Below, one piece after another: positions 41,582 to 51,718 of a stretch of 59,101 bases of DNA (its first letter is position 1; each line of letters begins with the position of its first letter). This stretch comes from Streptomyces roseicoloratus (GTDB lineage: Bacteria; Actinomycetota; Actinomycetes; Streptomycetales; Streptomycetaceae). The position numbers and the translations under genes were made by a program. The stretch is taken from the NCBI RefSeq assembly GCF_004117935.1, contig NZ_SDOY01000095.1, positions 1-59,101 on the forward strand. The letters are read 5' to 3'. The notes beneath the pieces are model-generated. The model was not told where the DNA came from. It saw only the letters and a program-made list of their open reading frames with translations, and did no database searches.

Positions 41582-44500
41582 TCAGCCGGCCCAGACGTCC
41601 TCGACGTAGCGTCCGGACCCGACGAGCGCGGCGAGCCAGGCCACGGCCCGCTCGTCACTCGCGCCGGTGCGCTCGCGGTAGATCGCCATGAACGCTTCCC
41701 GTACGGCGGGGGCCATGCGACGGCCGTCGCCGCAGACGTGGACGCGTCCGCCGGCCTCCAGGACCGACCACACCTCCTCGCTCTCGCGGGCGATGCGCTC
41801 CTGGACGAAGCGGGCGCCGTTCTCGGGCGCGTGCATGAAGGTGGGGCGCATGCTCACCGCGCCGGCCGCCTCGGCCGCCTCGAACTCCTCCCGGTGGAGG
41901 TAGTCCACGTCCGGGTGATCGCAGCCGAAGTAGCAGAGCAGGGTGCCGGTCGAGGCGCTGTGGTGACGGTCGAGGACCGCACCGCGGAAGGGCGCGAGGC
42001 CGGTGCCCGCGCTGACCAGGATCACCGGTACGGAGGTGTCCTCGGGGAGGCGGAAGGACTCGCTGCACGGCAGCACCCGGGCCTGGATCACGTCACCCTT
42101 GTTCACGGTCTGCAGGAAGTGCGAGGCGATGCCCCGGAAGGTGCCCTCGCCCGACCGGTGGGGCGCGGCGAGCAGCGACACCATCAGGTCGGCCTCGCCG
42201 GGCCGGGCCGCGGCGGACGACGAGATCGAGTAGTGCCGGGGACGCAGCACCGGCAGCAGTTCCAGGAAGCGCTCGAAGGGCAGCTCGCACGCGCGGTGGC
42301 GCTCCAGGAGGTCCAGGACGCTGAGCCCCGCGCCGGTCACCCGCTCCCGGAAGGCCTCGGGATCGGCGCCGGCGAGGGCGGTGAGCGGCTGCTTCTCCGG
42401 CGGGCAGGCGGTGTGCTCGGCGAGCACGGCGACCTGCTCCCGGGTGGCCGCGTCCTGGAGCTCGACGAAGTCGGTGAGGAGGCGGCGCAGGGTCAGCGGC
42501 CGGTCGACGGGCAGGGCGCCCCGGCTCCGGCGGCGGGCGCGCAGCCGGACGGTGCGGTCCAGGTCGAGGCCGAAGCGGTCGGCGACGCGCCGGACGAGGT
42601 CCTCGGGGTTGCTCGGGAGGACGGCCAGGTGGTCGGCGGTGCGGTAGGTGACGCCCTCGGGCAGCCGGAGTCGCAGGAAGCGCTTGGAGCGGCCCAGTTC
42701 GTGGTCGGTGTCGACGAGTTCGTACGCCTCGAGGACCTCCATCGGCTGGACGCCGTGGCGCGCGGCGAGTCCGCCGAGGACCGACTCCGAGGTGTCCTCC
42801 AGCTCGTACAGCCCTTCCCCCTCCGCTTCGGGTGCGGGGGCGGGGGCGGCCGCTTCACCGGCTGCCGCCTCGCCGTACTCCTCCAGGAGCGCCTTCCACA
42901 GCTCTTCCGTCCACTGGTCGACCGCTCCGCCGAAGTCGCCGGAGGCGTCGGCGCTGCCGCGTCCCAGGAGCGGGACGGCGCCGGCGGCGGTCAGGCGCTC
43001 GTCGATCAGGGTGGGGATCCGCTGGTAGGTGGCGGCCCAGTTGCGGTCGCCGACACCGAGGACGGCGTAGCGCAGCCCGGCGAGCGAGCCGGGGGCGAGG
43101 TCCTCCAGGGAGGCGACGAACTCGGCGGCGTCGTCGGTGGGACGGCCGTTGTAGGAAGCGGCGACGATGACGACGGGGCCCTTGGAGCCGGCCAGCCTCT
43201 CCGTGTACTGGTCGAGGGAGGCGACGGTCGGGGCGAAGCCGTGCTCCTCGCCGTCGGTGCCGAGGTCGCGGGCGATGCCGGCGCAGGTTCCGAGGTTGGA
43301 GCCGTGCAGCAGGGTCAGCGCGGTGCCGCTCGCCCGGCGCGTCACGGTCGCGGCGCGGCCCGTGGCCGGGTCCGCCGCCGTCGCGGCGGGCAGGCGTCGT
43401 TCGTCGCTGGTACGGCGGGCGAGCCGCAGGCTGAACCCGTCGGGCTTGATGGTCAGTGTCGACTTGATCTTCAGCTGGTAGTCGGTGTGGTCGATCAGAC
43501 GGTAGCGGTGCACCAGCAGGCCGAGCAGCAGGGTGGCCTCGTGCAGCGCGAACTGGCGGCCGATGCAGGCCCGTTCGCCGTTGCCGAACGGCTTGAAGGC
43601 GTGGACCGAGCGGGCCGCCTCCCGCTCGGGCGTGAAGCGCTCGGGATCGAACAGCTCGACGTTCTCCCCCCAGGCCGCGTCGCGGTGGAGGGCGGAGGTG
43701 ATCACCATCAGCGACTCGCCCTTGCGGACGGGGTACTTGCCGCCGATGACGGTGTCCTCGATCGGTTCGACGGCGTACGCGGGCGCCGTCGGCCACAGGC
43801 GCAGGCTCTCGTTGAGCACCTGGCGGATGTAGGTGAGCTTGCCGATGTCGCCGTACTGCGGGTCCGGGGATGCGGTGTCGCCCCACAGGGCGTCCACCTC
43901 GGCCTGGGCCCGGGCGAGCACCTCGGGGTGTTTGGTCAGGTAGTACAGGGCGAAGGAGAGCGCGCTGCTGGTGGTCTCATGGCCGGCGATCAGGAAGGTG
44001 ATCACCTGGTGCCGGATGTTGACGTCGTCCAGCGGCTCACCGGTGACGGGGTCCTTCGTGTGCAGCATCAGCCCCATCAGGTCGTCCGTGCCGGTGTCGC
44101 CGGAGGCGCGGCGCTCCCGGATCACGTCGTCGACGAGGTCCGTCATCAGGTCGATGTCCGCGCGGAACTGCTCGACCTTCTTCCTCTTGAAGATCTCGGA
44201 GCCCGGGATGGACTCGCCCTTCTCCTGGGCGAAGACGAGGGCCCGGGACATCGCCTCGACGAAGGGGTGCAGGTCGTCGCGGCGGAAGGACTGGAAGTCG
44301 TAGCCGAAGCCGCACAGGCCGATCGTGTCGAAGGTCAGCCGGGTCATCTCGTCGGGCACGTCCACCGACTGCACCCCGGCCAGCCGGTCCCACTTGCCGA
44401 TCAGCGACCGGGCGACCTGGAGCATGGGGGCGTGGTAGCTGCGCATCGAGCCGAGCGAGAACGCGGGCATCAGGATGTCGTGCGCCTTGCGCCAGTTCGG

Positions 44501-44803
44501 CTCGTGGTTGTAGGCGGTGAACAAGCCGTCCCCGGCCAGGGCACGGACCTCGACCAGGTCCTGGTGGACGTGCTTGCGGAAGCGGCTCTCGTCCGACAGC
44601 TCGGTCACGAGGTCCAGGCCGCCGACCATGACGGTGTCCCTCCCGAAGAGCCGCAGCCGGTACACGGGCCCGAATTCCCTGAACTCCTTCAGCAGGTAGG
44701 CCAGGAAGTCCGCGCCCGCGGGAACGTTGAACGCGTGGCCTACGAGGGGCAGCGGGGGGCGCTCGGGGATCGCCCGCGCCGCACCTACGGACACCTGAGT
44801 CAT
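41582..44803 (-). CDS. Self-sufficient cytochrome P450/NADPH-P450 reductase fusion (CYP102 family)
   Basis: A 1073-residue soluble protein: P450 domain (1-460), then FMN flavodoxin, FAD and NADPH domains. Visible landmarks: I-helix AGHETT (273-278), ESLR (332-335), heme-binding FGNGERACIG with Cys413. Phe95 in GDGLFTAYNHE aligns with Phe87 of P450BM3. The reductase half has RHYSISSSAAARPGEADLM and a C-terminal VHVCGDGRRMAPAV. Family members hydroxylate fatty acids near the methyl end. The ATG at 44803 follows AAAGG; upstream extension is non-homologous. Regulated probably by the adjacent TetR. Confidence 0.95.
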   Translation of the reverse strand: MTQVSVGAARAIPERPPLPLVGHAFNVPAGADFLAYLLKEFREFGPVYRLRLFGRDTVMVGGLDLVTELSDESRFRKHVHQDLVEVRALAGDGLFTAYNHEPNWRKAHDILMPAFSLGSMRSYHAPMLQVARSLIGKWDRLAGVQSVDVPDEMTRLTFDTIGLCGFGYDFQSFRRDDLHPFVEAMSRALVFAQEKGESIPGSEIFKRKKVEQFRADIDLMTDLVDDVIRERRASGDTGTDDLMGLMLHTKDPVTGEPLDDVNIRHQVITFLIAGHETTSSALSFALYYLTKHPEVLARAQAEVDALWGDTASPDPQYGDIGKLTYIRQVLNESLRLWPTAPAYAVEPIEDTVIGGKYPVRKGESLMVITSALHRDAAWGENVELFDPERFTPEREAARSVHAFKPFGNGERACIGRQFALHEATLLLGLLVHRYRLIDHTDYQLKIKSTLTIKPDGFSLRLARRTSDERRLPAATAADPATGRAATVTRRASGTALTLLHGSNLGTCAGIARDLGTDGEEHGFAPTVASLDQYTERLAGSKGPVVIVAASYNGRPTDDAAEFVASLEDLAPGSLAGLRYAVLGVGDRNWAATYQRIPTLIDERLTAAGAVPLLGRGSADASGDFGGAVDQWTEELWKALLEEYGEAAAGEAAAPAPAPEAEGEGLYELEDTSESVLGGLAARHGVQPMEVLEAYELVDTDHELGRSKRFLRLRLPEGVTYRTADHLAVLPSNPEDLVRRVADRFGLDLDRTVRLRARRRSRGALPVDRPLTLRRLLTDFVELQDAATREQVAVLAEHTACPPEKQPLTALAGADPEAFRERVTGAGLSVLDLLERHRACELPFERFLELLPVLRPRHYSISSSAAARPGEADLMVSLLAAPHRSGEGTFRGIASHFLQTVNKGDVIQARVLPCSESFRLPEDTSVPVILVSAGTGLAPFRGAVLDRHHSASTGTLLCYFGCDHPDVDYLHREEFEAAEAAGAVSMRPTFMHAPENGARFVQERIARESEEVWSVLEAGGRVHVCGDGRRMAPAVREAFMAIYRERTGASDERAVAWLAALVGSGRYVEDVWAG

Positions 44804-44850
44804 GAGCGTGCCTTTCGTTGCACTCCAGCAGTCGCCCACCAACTTACATG

Positions 44851-44900
44851 CGACTTTGTCGGGTGAACATGTCGAGTGACTGTATGGAACGACACAGTCA
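44851..44900. promoter_or_regulatory. Operator-like elements upstream of the P450
   Basis: CGACTTTGTCG (44851-44861) differs by one base from the core of the palindrome in the tetR promoter. A second inverted repeat, TGACTGT (44877-44883) and ACAGTCA (44894-44900), lies further upstream, with CATGTCGAG between them, a string also found in the operator before the alcohol dehydrogenase. Confidence 0.5.
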
Positions 44901-44978
44901 TGCGACGGAACTCGGTCCACCCTCCGAACGTCCCACCGAGGCGGCTTGACAGACGACCTCGTCACTGGACACGGTTAA

Positions 44979-45004
44979 TCGACATGGTCAGTCGACCATG
45001 TCGA
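44979..45004. promoter_or_regulatory. Perfect 11-bp inverted repeat before the alcohol dehydrogenase
   Basis: TCGACATGGTC and GACCATGTCGA separated by AGTC, 52 bp before the ADH ATG. The TCGAC/GTCGA ends match the TetR-type sites around the P450, so this may be a third site of the same regulator or the site of another TetR protein. Confidence 0.68.
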
Positions 45005-45055
45005 GCGCATCATCTGCGTGCGCGCTTCTTCCACCGAGCACATCGAGGTTTCCGC

Positions 45056-46117
45056 ATGAACACCATGCTGGCCGGACGGCTGCGCCTGGACACCCGCACC
45101 TTCGTCGTCGAGGAGGTCCCGATCCCGGTTCCCGGCCCGGGCGAGGTCCTCGTGGAGGTGCGGGCGGCCGGCGTCTGCCTCTCCGACATCCATCTGATCG
45201 ACGGCAGCCTGAGCCCCTTCCACCCCGTCGACGCCGTCAAGGACTCCGGCGCCATCACCCCCGGCCACGAGGTGGCCGGCGTCGTCCACACCGTCGGTCC
45301 CGACGTGAAGGGCGACTGGACCCCCGGCCGGCGGGTCGTGCTCCAGGCCGGGCAGGCGTGCGGCGAGTGCGGCGACTGCCTGCGCCACATGCTCTGCCGC
45401 CAACCCCTGACCCGGGGAGTGGACTACGACGGGGGCTGGGCGCAGTACGCCCTCGCCCGGGAGGACACCCTGCTCCCCATCCCGGACCACCTCCCGTTCG
45501 ACCAGGCCGCGATCATCCCCGACGCCGTCTCCACCCCGTACGCCGCGATCGTGGACACCGGCGCGGTCCGCCCCGCCCAGGCCGTCGGCATCTGGGGAGC
45601 CGGGGGCCTCGGCGCCCACGGCATCCGGCTCGCCCGCCTGGTCGGAGCCGCCCCCGTCATCGCCGTCGACCCGCTGCCCTCCGCCCGCGAGCGCGCCCTC
45701 CTGTTCGGCGCCGACCACGCCCTCGACCCCATGGCCGCGGACTTCGCCGAGGCGGTGCGCGAGGCCACGGCAGGCCGGGGCATCGACGTCGCCTTCGACT
45801 TCGCCGGCGTCGGAGCGGCCCGCGCCCAGGCCGGCACCGTCCTCGGCCCGAACGGCGTCCTGGTGCTCGCCGGCCTCACCCCGGAGCCGGTCACCGTCGC
45901 CGACAGCATCGACTTCTGCTTCAACGTCCGGCAGATCCGCGGACACTACGGCTCCGAGCCGGAGCACGTGGAGCAGCTCGTCGGACTGGCCGCCGCCGGA
46001 CGGATCGACCTCGGCCCCTCCGTCAGCGCCCACATCCCGCTGGCGGAAGCCGCGGACGCCGTCGCCCGGCTGGAGAAGAAGACCGGAGACCCGATCCGTC
46101 TCGTGCTCACCCCCTGA
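45056..46117 (+). CDS. Zinc-dependent alcohol dehydrogenase
   Basis: A 353-residue medium-chain dehydrogenase. Catalytic zinc ligands sit in GVCLSDIHLI and GHEVAG; structural zinc Cys in CGECGDCLRHMLC; cofactor motif GIWGAGGLGAHGIRLARLVG. The ATG at 45056 follows GAGG; an ATG three codons later is also in frame. It is divergent from the P450 across a region rich in palindromes, so it may oxidise the hydroxylated product of that enzyme. The gene ends 114 bp before a cobalamin riboswitch, which belongs to the next operon. Confidence 0.93.
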   Translation: MNTMLAGRLRLDTRTFVVEEVPIPVPGPGEVLVEVRAAGVCLSDIHLIDGSLSPFHPVDAVKDSGAITPGHEVAGVVHTVGPDVKGDWTPGRRVVLQAGQACGECGDCLRHMLCRQPLTRGVDYDGGWAQYALAREDTLLPIPDHLPFDQAAIIPDAVSTPYAAIVDTGAVRPAQAVGIWGAGGLGAHGIRLARLVGAAPVIAVDPLPSARERALLFGADHALDPMAADFAEAVREATAGRGIDVAFDFAGVGAARAQAGTVLGPNGVLVLAGLTPEPVTVADSIDFCFNVRQIRGHYGSEPEHVEQLVGLAAAGRIDLGPSVSAHIPLAEAADAVARLEKKTGDPIRLVLTP

Positions 46118-46129
46118 AGCACGAAGGGA

Positions 46130-46171
46130 GGTGGCCGGCTCACGCCGCCCGACGCGGACGCCCCGGCCACC
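46130..46171 (+). terminator. Hairpin after the alcohol dehydrogenase gene
   Basis: GGTGGCCGG (46130-46138) pairs with CCGGCCACC (46163-46171) over a 24-nt loop, 12 bp after the stop. No T-run, so only a moderate terminator candidate that would separate this gene from the riboswitch operon. Confidence 0.42.
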
Positions 46172-46230
46172 GCCCGCCCCACCGTCGAGGTCGCTCTGGG
46201 AAGTCCCGTGGCCGACGGTGGGGTTGGCGG

Positions 46231-46409
46231 GACGGCGTCGGTTCTGCGATGCTTCGGACCGTCAAGCGACGGCGGAACGAGGAAGCCGGTGAGATTCCGG
46301 CACGGTACCGCCACTGTGTAGGGGGAGCGACTCCGCCCATGGCCACCGCCCCGTCCGGGGCGGGAAGGCCGGAGAAGCTGTGATCCCGAGTCAGGAGACT
46401 CACGCCGTC
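46231..46409 (+). ncRNA. Cobalamin riboswitch
   Basis: Contains the conserved core: GGAAGCCGGTGAGATTCCGG, then CACGGTACCGCCACTGT with the B12-box half GCCACTGT, and AGTCAGGAGACTC near the 3' end. Closing stem P1 is formed by GACGGCGT (46231-46238) and ACGCCGTC (46402-46409). It should sense adenosyl- or hydroxocobalamin and switch off the importer operon downstream when cobalamin is plentiful. The probable expression platform is the terminator at 46562-46580. Confidence 0.95.
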
Positions 46410-46561
46410 GCACCTCGAAGTACGGGGCGGATTTCCCCAGGAGAGGCGGTGGCACCCATGTGCCTGCGTATGTGTGGTGGCAGCTTCGCGCTGCCCGCGT
46501 CCCTTCGGAGCCGGCCTGCCCGGCCTGACGCACCGGCCCGTTCCCCGAGGGCCTGACCACC

Positions 46562-46580
46562 CCCGCCTTCGGCGGGTTCC
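46562..46580 (+). terminator. Intrinsic terminator of the riboswitch leader
   Basis: CCCGCC-TTC-GGCGGG followed by TTCCTTCT, about 150 bp after the aptamer and 76 bp before the first gene. The stable UUCG-like loop and T-rich tail fit premature termination in the presence of cobalamin. Confidence 0.68.
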
Positions 46581-46594
46581 TTCTCGTACGCCAC

Positions 46595-46624
46595 ATCCGC
46601 GCACCGTCATGCCCGTGCGCGGAT
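46595..46624 (+). other. Second leader hairpin
   Basis: ATCCGCGCAC (46595-46604) pairs perfectly with GTGCGCGGAT (46615-46624), loop of 10 nt, lying between the terminator and the ribosome site of the first importer gene. It might stabilise the leader or affect translation. Confidence 0.5.
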
Positions 46625-46651
46625 GCTCACGCACGCCACCAGGAGTCACCT

Positions 46652-47883
46652 TTGCCCGTACGATCCGTCATGCCCGGACGCCGTCAGGCCGCCGCGGCGG
46701 CCTTCCTCGCCGTCGCCCTCACGCTCACCGCATGCGGCGGCGACGCCGGCACCACAGCCGACACCAGGACGCGTGCCGAGGGCGAGGGGTGCATCGAGGA
46801 CTTCGACCCGGCCGAGGACTACTTCCCGGTCAAGTCGACGGTGAGGCACGCCGAGAACTTCACGCTCCGGTACGAGAAGAGCTACCAGGTCCTCACCGTC
46901 AAGGAGCCCTTCCCCAAGGGGAAGCCCGAGTCGTACGTACTGGTCAAGTGCGGTGCGCCGAAGCCGAAGCTGACCGGCGAGCTGGCGTCCGCGCAGCAGG
47001 TCACCGTACCCGTCAGGAGCCTGTACTCCGCCTCCACCACGCACCTGCCGCTGCTGACCGAGACCGGCACCCTGGACGTGCTGACCGGTGTCGCGAGCGC
47101 CGCGGCCGTCTCCTCCGCCGAGGTGATCGAGCGGGTGAAGGGCGGCAAGGTCGCCGAGTACGCCAAGGACCGCGTCCTCGACACCGAAGCCGTCATCGGG
47201 GCCAAGCCCGACGTGCTGATGACCCAGGGCACCGACGACCCCCAGTACCCGAAGCTGCGTCAGGCCGGCATCGCCGTGGTCGCCAACGCCGAGTGGCTGG
47301 AGGCCAGTCCGCTCGGGCGGGCCGAGTGGGTCAAGGCGATGGCCGCGCTCACGGGCGCCGAAAGGCAGGCGGGCGAGGTCTTCGACACCATCGAGGGCGA
47401 CTACCGGAAGGTCGCCGAGAAGGGCGCGCGGGCGGCCGAGGCGGGCAAGCCCGTCGAGGTCCTGCCCGGCACGATGTACCAGGGCACCTGGAGCATGCCC
47501 GCCGGCGGCAGCTACGCCGCCCGGCTCATCAAGGACGCGGGCGGCACCTACCCGTGGGCCGGCGAGACGGGCACCGGCAACCTGCAGCTGAACTTCGAGG
47601 GCGTGTACGCCAAGGCCGGCCAGGCCCCGGTCTGGATCGCCGACCAGCAGTGGAAGTCCACCGCCGACGCCGTGAAGGCCGACAGCCGGTACGGACAGCT
47701 GAAGGCCGTCTCCGGCGGAGCGGTGTGGACGAACCAGAAGGCGCTCGGCCCCGGCGGCGGCAACGACTACTTCGAGCGCGGTGTGCTGCGCCCGGACCTG
47801 GTCCTCGCCGACCTCTTCGCGCTGATGCACCCGGACCAGGCCAAGGGCCACGCCTTCACCTTCTACCAGCAGGTGCCCACGGC

Positions 47884-47887
<4 letters not shown>
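46652..47887 (+). CDS. ABC transporter substrate-binding lipoprotein (BtuF/FepB-like), cobalamin-regulated
   Basis: A 411-residue extracellular binding protein. Signal peptide with lipobox LTAC and Cys28 as lipid anchor, then a periplasmic-binding-protein fold of the helical-backbone type used for corrinoids and siderophores. The start is taken as TTG at 46652 because AGGAG lies six bases before it; the ATG at 46670 would leave a poorly placed ribosome site and shorten the basic n-region. The riboswitch upstream argues for a cobalamin or other corrinoid cargo. Its stop overlaps the permease start. Confidence 0.9.
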
Positions 47888-49112
<1,225 letters not shown>

Positions 49113-49116
<4 letters not shown>

Positions 49117-50186
49117 GCGACACGATGACCGAACCCGTCGCGGACACGGCCCGCCGGCCCGACCGCCCCGGCGGCCTGGTCACGCAGGGACTCGCCGTCG
49201 GCTACCGCACCCGGTCGCCGCGACGCGGCCACCGAGCTGCGCGGGCCGTGCTGTCCGGGCTCGACCTGGAGGCGCGGGCCGGCGAGCTGACCGTGCTCCT
49301 CGGCCCCAACGGCGCGGGCAAGTCCACGCTGCTGCGCACCCTGTGCGGGCTCCTGCCACCGCTCGGCGGCCGGGTGCACATCGGCGGGGTGGACCTCGCA
49401 CACCAGCCGCCGGCCGCTCTCGCCCGGCGCCTGGCGGTCGTCCTGACCGACCGCGTGGACGCCGGACTGCTGTCCGTACGGGAACTGGCCGGGCTCGGCC
49501 GCCACCCGCACACCGGATTCACCGGCCGCCTCACGGCCGCGGACCACGCGGCCGTCGCATGGTCGCTGAAGGCCGTGGGCGCGGGACACCTGGCCGACCG
49601 GCCGGCCTCCGAGCTCTCCGACGGCGAACGCCAGCGCGTCCTGACCGCCCGAGCCCTCGCCCAGGAGCCCGCGGTCGTCCTCCTCGACGAGCCGACCGCC
49701 TTCCTCGACGTCCCCTCGCGGGTGGCGCTCACCGTACTGCTGCGCGACCTCGCCCGGGACAAGGGCCTGACCGTCGTGGTCAGCACCCACGACCTGGAGC
49801 TGGCGCTGCGGGTGGCCGACGCGGTCTGGCTCGTCGACCGGGACTCCGGCGTCCACGCCGGGGCGCCCGAGGACCTGATCCGCAGTGGTGCCGTCGCCGC
49901 CGCGTTCGACGCCGACCATCTCGCCTTCGACGCGGCCTCCGGCACCTTCGGCCTGCGGCGCACGGCACGCGCCGGCGTGACGGTGGACGCGCCGGCCGAC
50001 GTGTTCCCGCTCCTCGAACGCGCCCTCGCCCGCGAGGGGCTGGCCGTCGCGGCCCCGGCAGGACCGACCGCCGGCAGGACCGTGACCTGGGACGGAGCCG
50101 AGCGGCTCACCCTCACCGGTCCGGACGGGCAGGTCGTCCGCGTCCGCGGATTCCACGAGCTGACGCGGACGGTGCGGACATGGTGA
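49113..50186 (+). CDS. ABC transporter ATP-binding protein (BtuD/FepC-like)
   Basis: A 357-residue ATPase that powers the importer. Walker A GPNGAGKST, Q-loop region, signature LSDGERQR (Asp in place of the common Gly), Walker B VVLLDEPTAFLD and H-loop STHD. The final 120 residues (after DHLAFDAASGTFG) form an extra C-terminal domain beyond the usual ATPase length. AAGGAG lies upstream of the GTG start, which overlaps the permease stop. It is followed by the FhuF-like gene with a 7-bp overlap. Confidence 0.92.
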
Positions 50187-50902
50187 CCGCGGTCGTCACC
50201 TCCGGCGCCCTGGCGCGCGTCTCCGCGATCGGTCCCTACTTCGCGGTGGCCACCGGCCCCCACCCCGGCGGCCCGGGCTTTCGCCCGATGACCGACCTGT
50301 ACACCGACCCCGAGGTGCTCGCGGACGGCGTACGCGTCGTCGCCGGGCGTCTGGGCGGCGACCAGCCCCGGGTGGCCGCGTCCGCCCTGCACCTGGGCAC
50401 CGCGTCCCGGCTCTGGTCCATCGCCCTGGCCTGCGCCGCGCTCACCGGCCGGGTCCCCGATCTGGCGCCCGAACGGCTGTGGTGGCGACTGCCGCCGTCC
50501 GGCCCTCTCGACCTGTGGCTCCCCGACCCGCGAGAGGTCGACCGGGAACCGCACCCGGCCCTGCACCACACGGTCATCGCCGAGAACCTGACGCCCTGGG
50601 CCGACGCGATACGGCGCGTCTCCGGCGTGTCCCCGCACACGCTGCGGGGCAACGCCGCGTCCGCGCTGATCGGGGCCCACCGCGTCCTTCTCGCCGGAAC
50701 GCCGCGCACCGTCCTCCCTGTCGTACCCCTCGTGCGGGCCCTGCTGGACCGGCCTCCACTGGCGGGAGCGGGCACCACCCACCACGCCACCCCTGCCGAG
50801 CCGCTCGCCTACCAACGACACAGCTGCTGCCTGTACTACCGCGTACCGGGCGCGGGCACCTGCGGCGACTGCGTCCTCAACCTCAAGGAGAAAACCGCAT
50901 GA
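50180..50902 (+). CDS. FhuF-like (2Fe-2S) protein in the cobalamin operon
   Basis: A 240-residue protein. The C-terminal motif HSCCLYYRVPGAGTCGDC (Cys216, Cys217, Cys228, Cys231; CC-x10-C-x2-C) is that of FhuF-type ferric siderophore reductases, which carry a [2Fe-2S] cluster. The body contains ASALHLGTASRLWSIALAC and NAASALIGAHRVL, usual for the family. Because the operon is under a cobalamin riboswitch, it may reduce Co(III) corrinoid during uptake rather than iron. Translation is coupled on both sides. Confidence 0.9.
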   Translation: MVTAVVTSGALARVSAIGPYFAVATGPHPGGPGFRPMTDLYTDPEVLADGVRVVAGRLGGDQPRVAASALHLGTASRLWSIALACAALTGRVPDLAPERLWWRLPPSGPLDLWLPDPREVDREPHPALHHTVIAENLTPWADAIRRVSGVSPHTLRGNAASALIGAHRVLLAGTPRTVLPVVPLVRALLDRPPLAGAGTTHHATPAEPLAYQRHSCCLYYRVPGAGTCGDCVLNLKEKTA

Positions 50903-51459
50903 CCACCACCGAGCCGACCGTCGTCGAGACCCCCGGCGGCGGCACCCAGCACGTCTGGCCCCTGCCGGTCGACGAGCCCACCCTCCTCGACCTCGTCACC
51001 ACCGTCTTCACCGACCACTGGCAGCACATCCACTTCGGGCCCCTCATCGAAGGCGCCGCCTGGGAGGTCGGCGCCCCGAACGCCCCCACCGCCATCACCA
51101 TGAACGACGGCTACGCCACCATCGACTTCGGCGCCTGGCACTTCCACCTGTGCATCGGCGAACACACCGCCTCCGGCCCCGAACTCGGCCGCATCCGCCG
51201 CTGCTCCCGCGCCGAGCTCTACCGCGGCCTCGGCTCCGACGGCTCCCCCGTCAGCTGGGGCGTCCGCCTGTTCAACGGCCGTGACGAGCAGATGATGACC
51301 GTCCTGCTGCCCAACCCGTTCCTCACCGACCGCCAAGAGATCCTCGACACCCCCGACTTCACCCGCCTCGCCGCGTGGGACACCCTCCGCGCCCGCTTCC
51401 TGAGCCTGTCGCCCGACCCGCTCGACCGCTCAGGCAAGGGGTTCCGCCACAGCGGCTGA
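50899..51459 (+). CDS. Conserved hypothetical protein with HxH motifs, last gene of the cobalamin operon
   Basis: A 186-residue soluble protein whose ATG overlaps the FhuF-like stop (ATGA). It has two His-rich stretches, DHWQHIHFGP (His43, His45) and WHFHLCIGEHT (His81, His83, Cys85, His89), which could bind a metal. I know it only as a conserved actinobacterial protein of unknown function. Its fixed place behind the importer and reductase suggests a role in handling the corrinoid or its cobalt, for example as a chaperone. Confidence 0.85.
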   Translation: MTTTEPTVVETPGGGTQHVWPLPVDEPTLLDLVTTVFTDHWQHIHFGPLIEGAAWEVGAPNAPTAITMNDGYATIDFGAWHFHLCIGEHTASGPELGRIRRCSRAELYRGLGSDGSPVSWGVRLFNGRDEQMMTVLLPNPFLTDRQEILDTPDFTRLAAWDTLRARFLSLSPDPLDRSGKGFRHSG

Positions 51460-51471
51460 CGGGCAGCCGCT
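51451..51471 (+). terminator. Terminator of the cobalamin operon
   Basis: AGCGGCT (51451-51457) pairs with AGCCGCT (51465-51471), followed by TCTCCCCCTCCC. The stop codon of the last gene starts inside the stem. Confidence 0.62.
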
Positions 51472-51571
51472 TCTCCCCCTCCCGACAGGACACACGAAAG
51501 AACCCATATAAACGTTGGAATACAACTCCGAGGTGACGCAGTCCCTCGGTCCGGGAAAGGAGCACCCCCTC

Positions 51572-51670
51572 ATGAGCGACCCGACCCCACGCCCCCGCCT
51601 CGCTGCTGCATGCCGGCCGACCGAGCGACCGGCCGACCGGCCGACCGGCCGACCGGCCGAGGGATCTTGA
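51572..51670 (+). CDS. Possible small ORF (32 aa), Arg/Pro-rich
   Basis: ATG preceded by GGGAAAGGAG, a strong ribosome site, in a 259-bp gap. The peptide starts MSDPTPRPRLAAACRPTERP and ends with a repetitive RPTGRPAEGS tail because it reads through a tandem repeat of CCGACCGG (about 51616-51660). An AT-rich stretch around 51505-51530 could hold its promoter. No homologue is known to me; it may be spurious. Confidence 0.33.
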   Translation: MSDPTPRPRLAAACRPTERPADRPTGRPAEGS

Positions 51671-51718
51671 CGGTGTGTGACCCCGATACACCAAGATCCC
51701 CGCCCTCGTCACCCGCGA

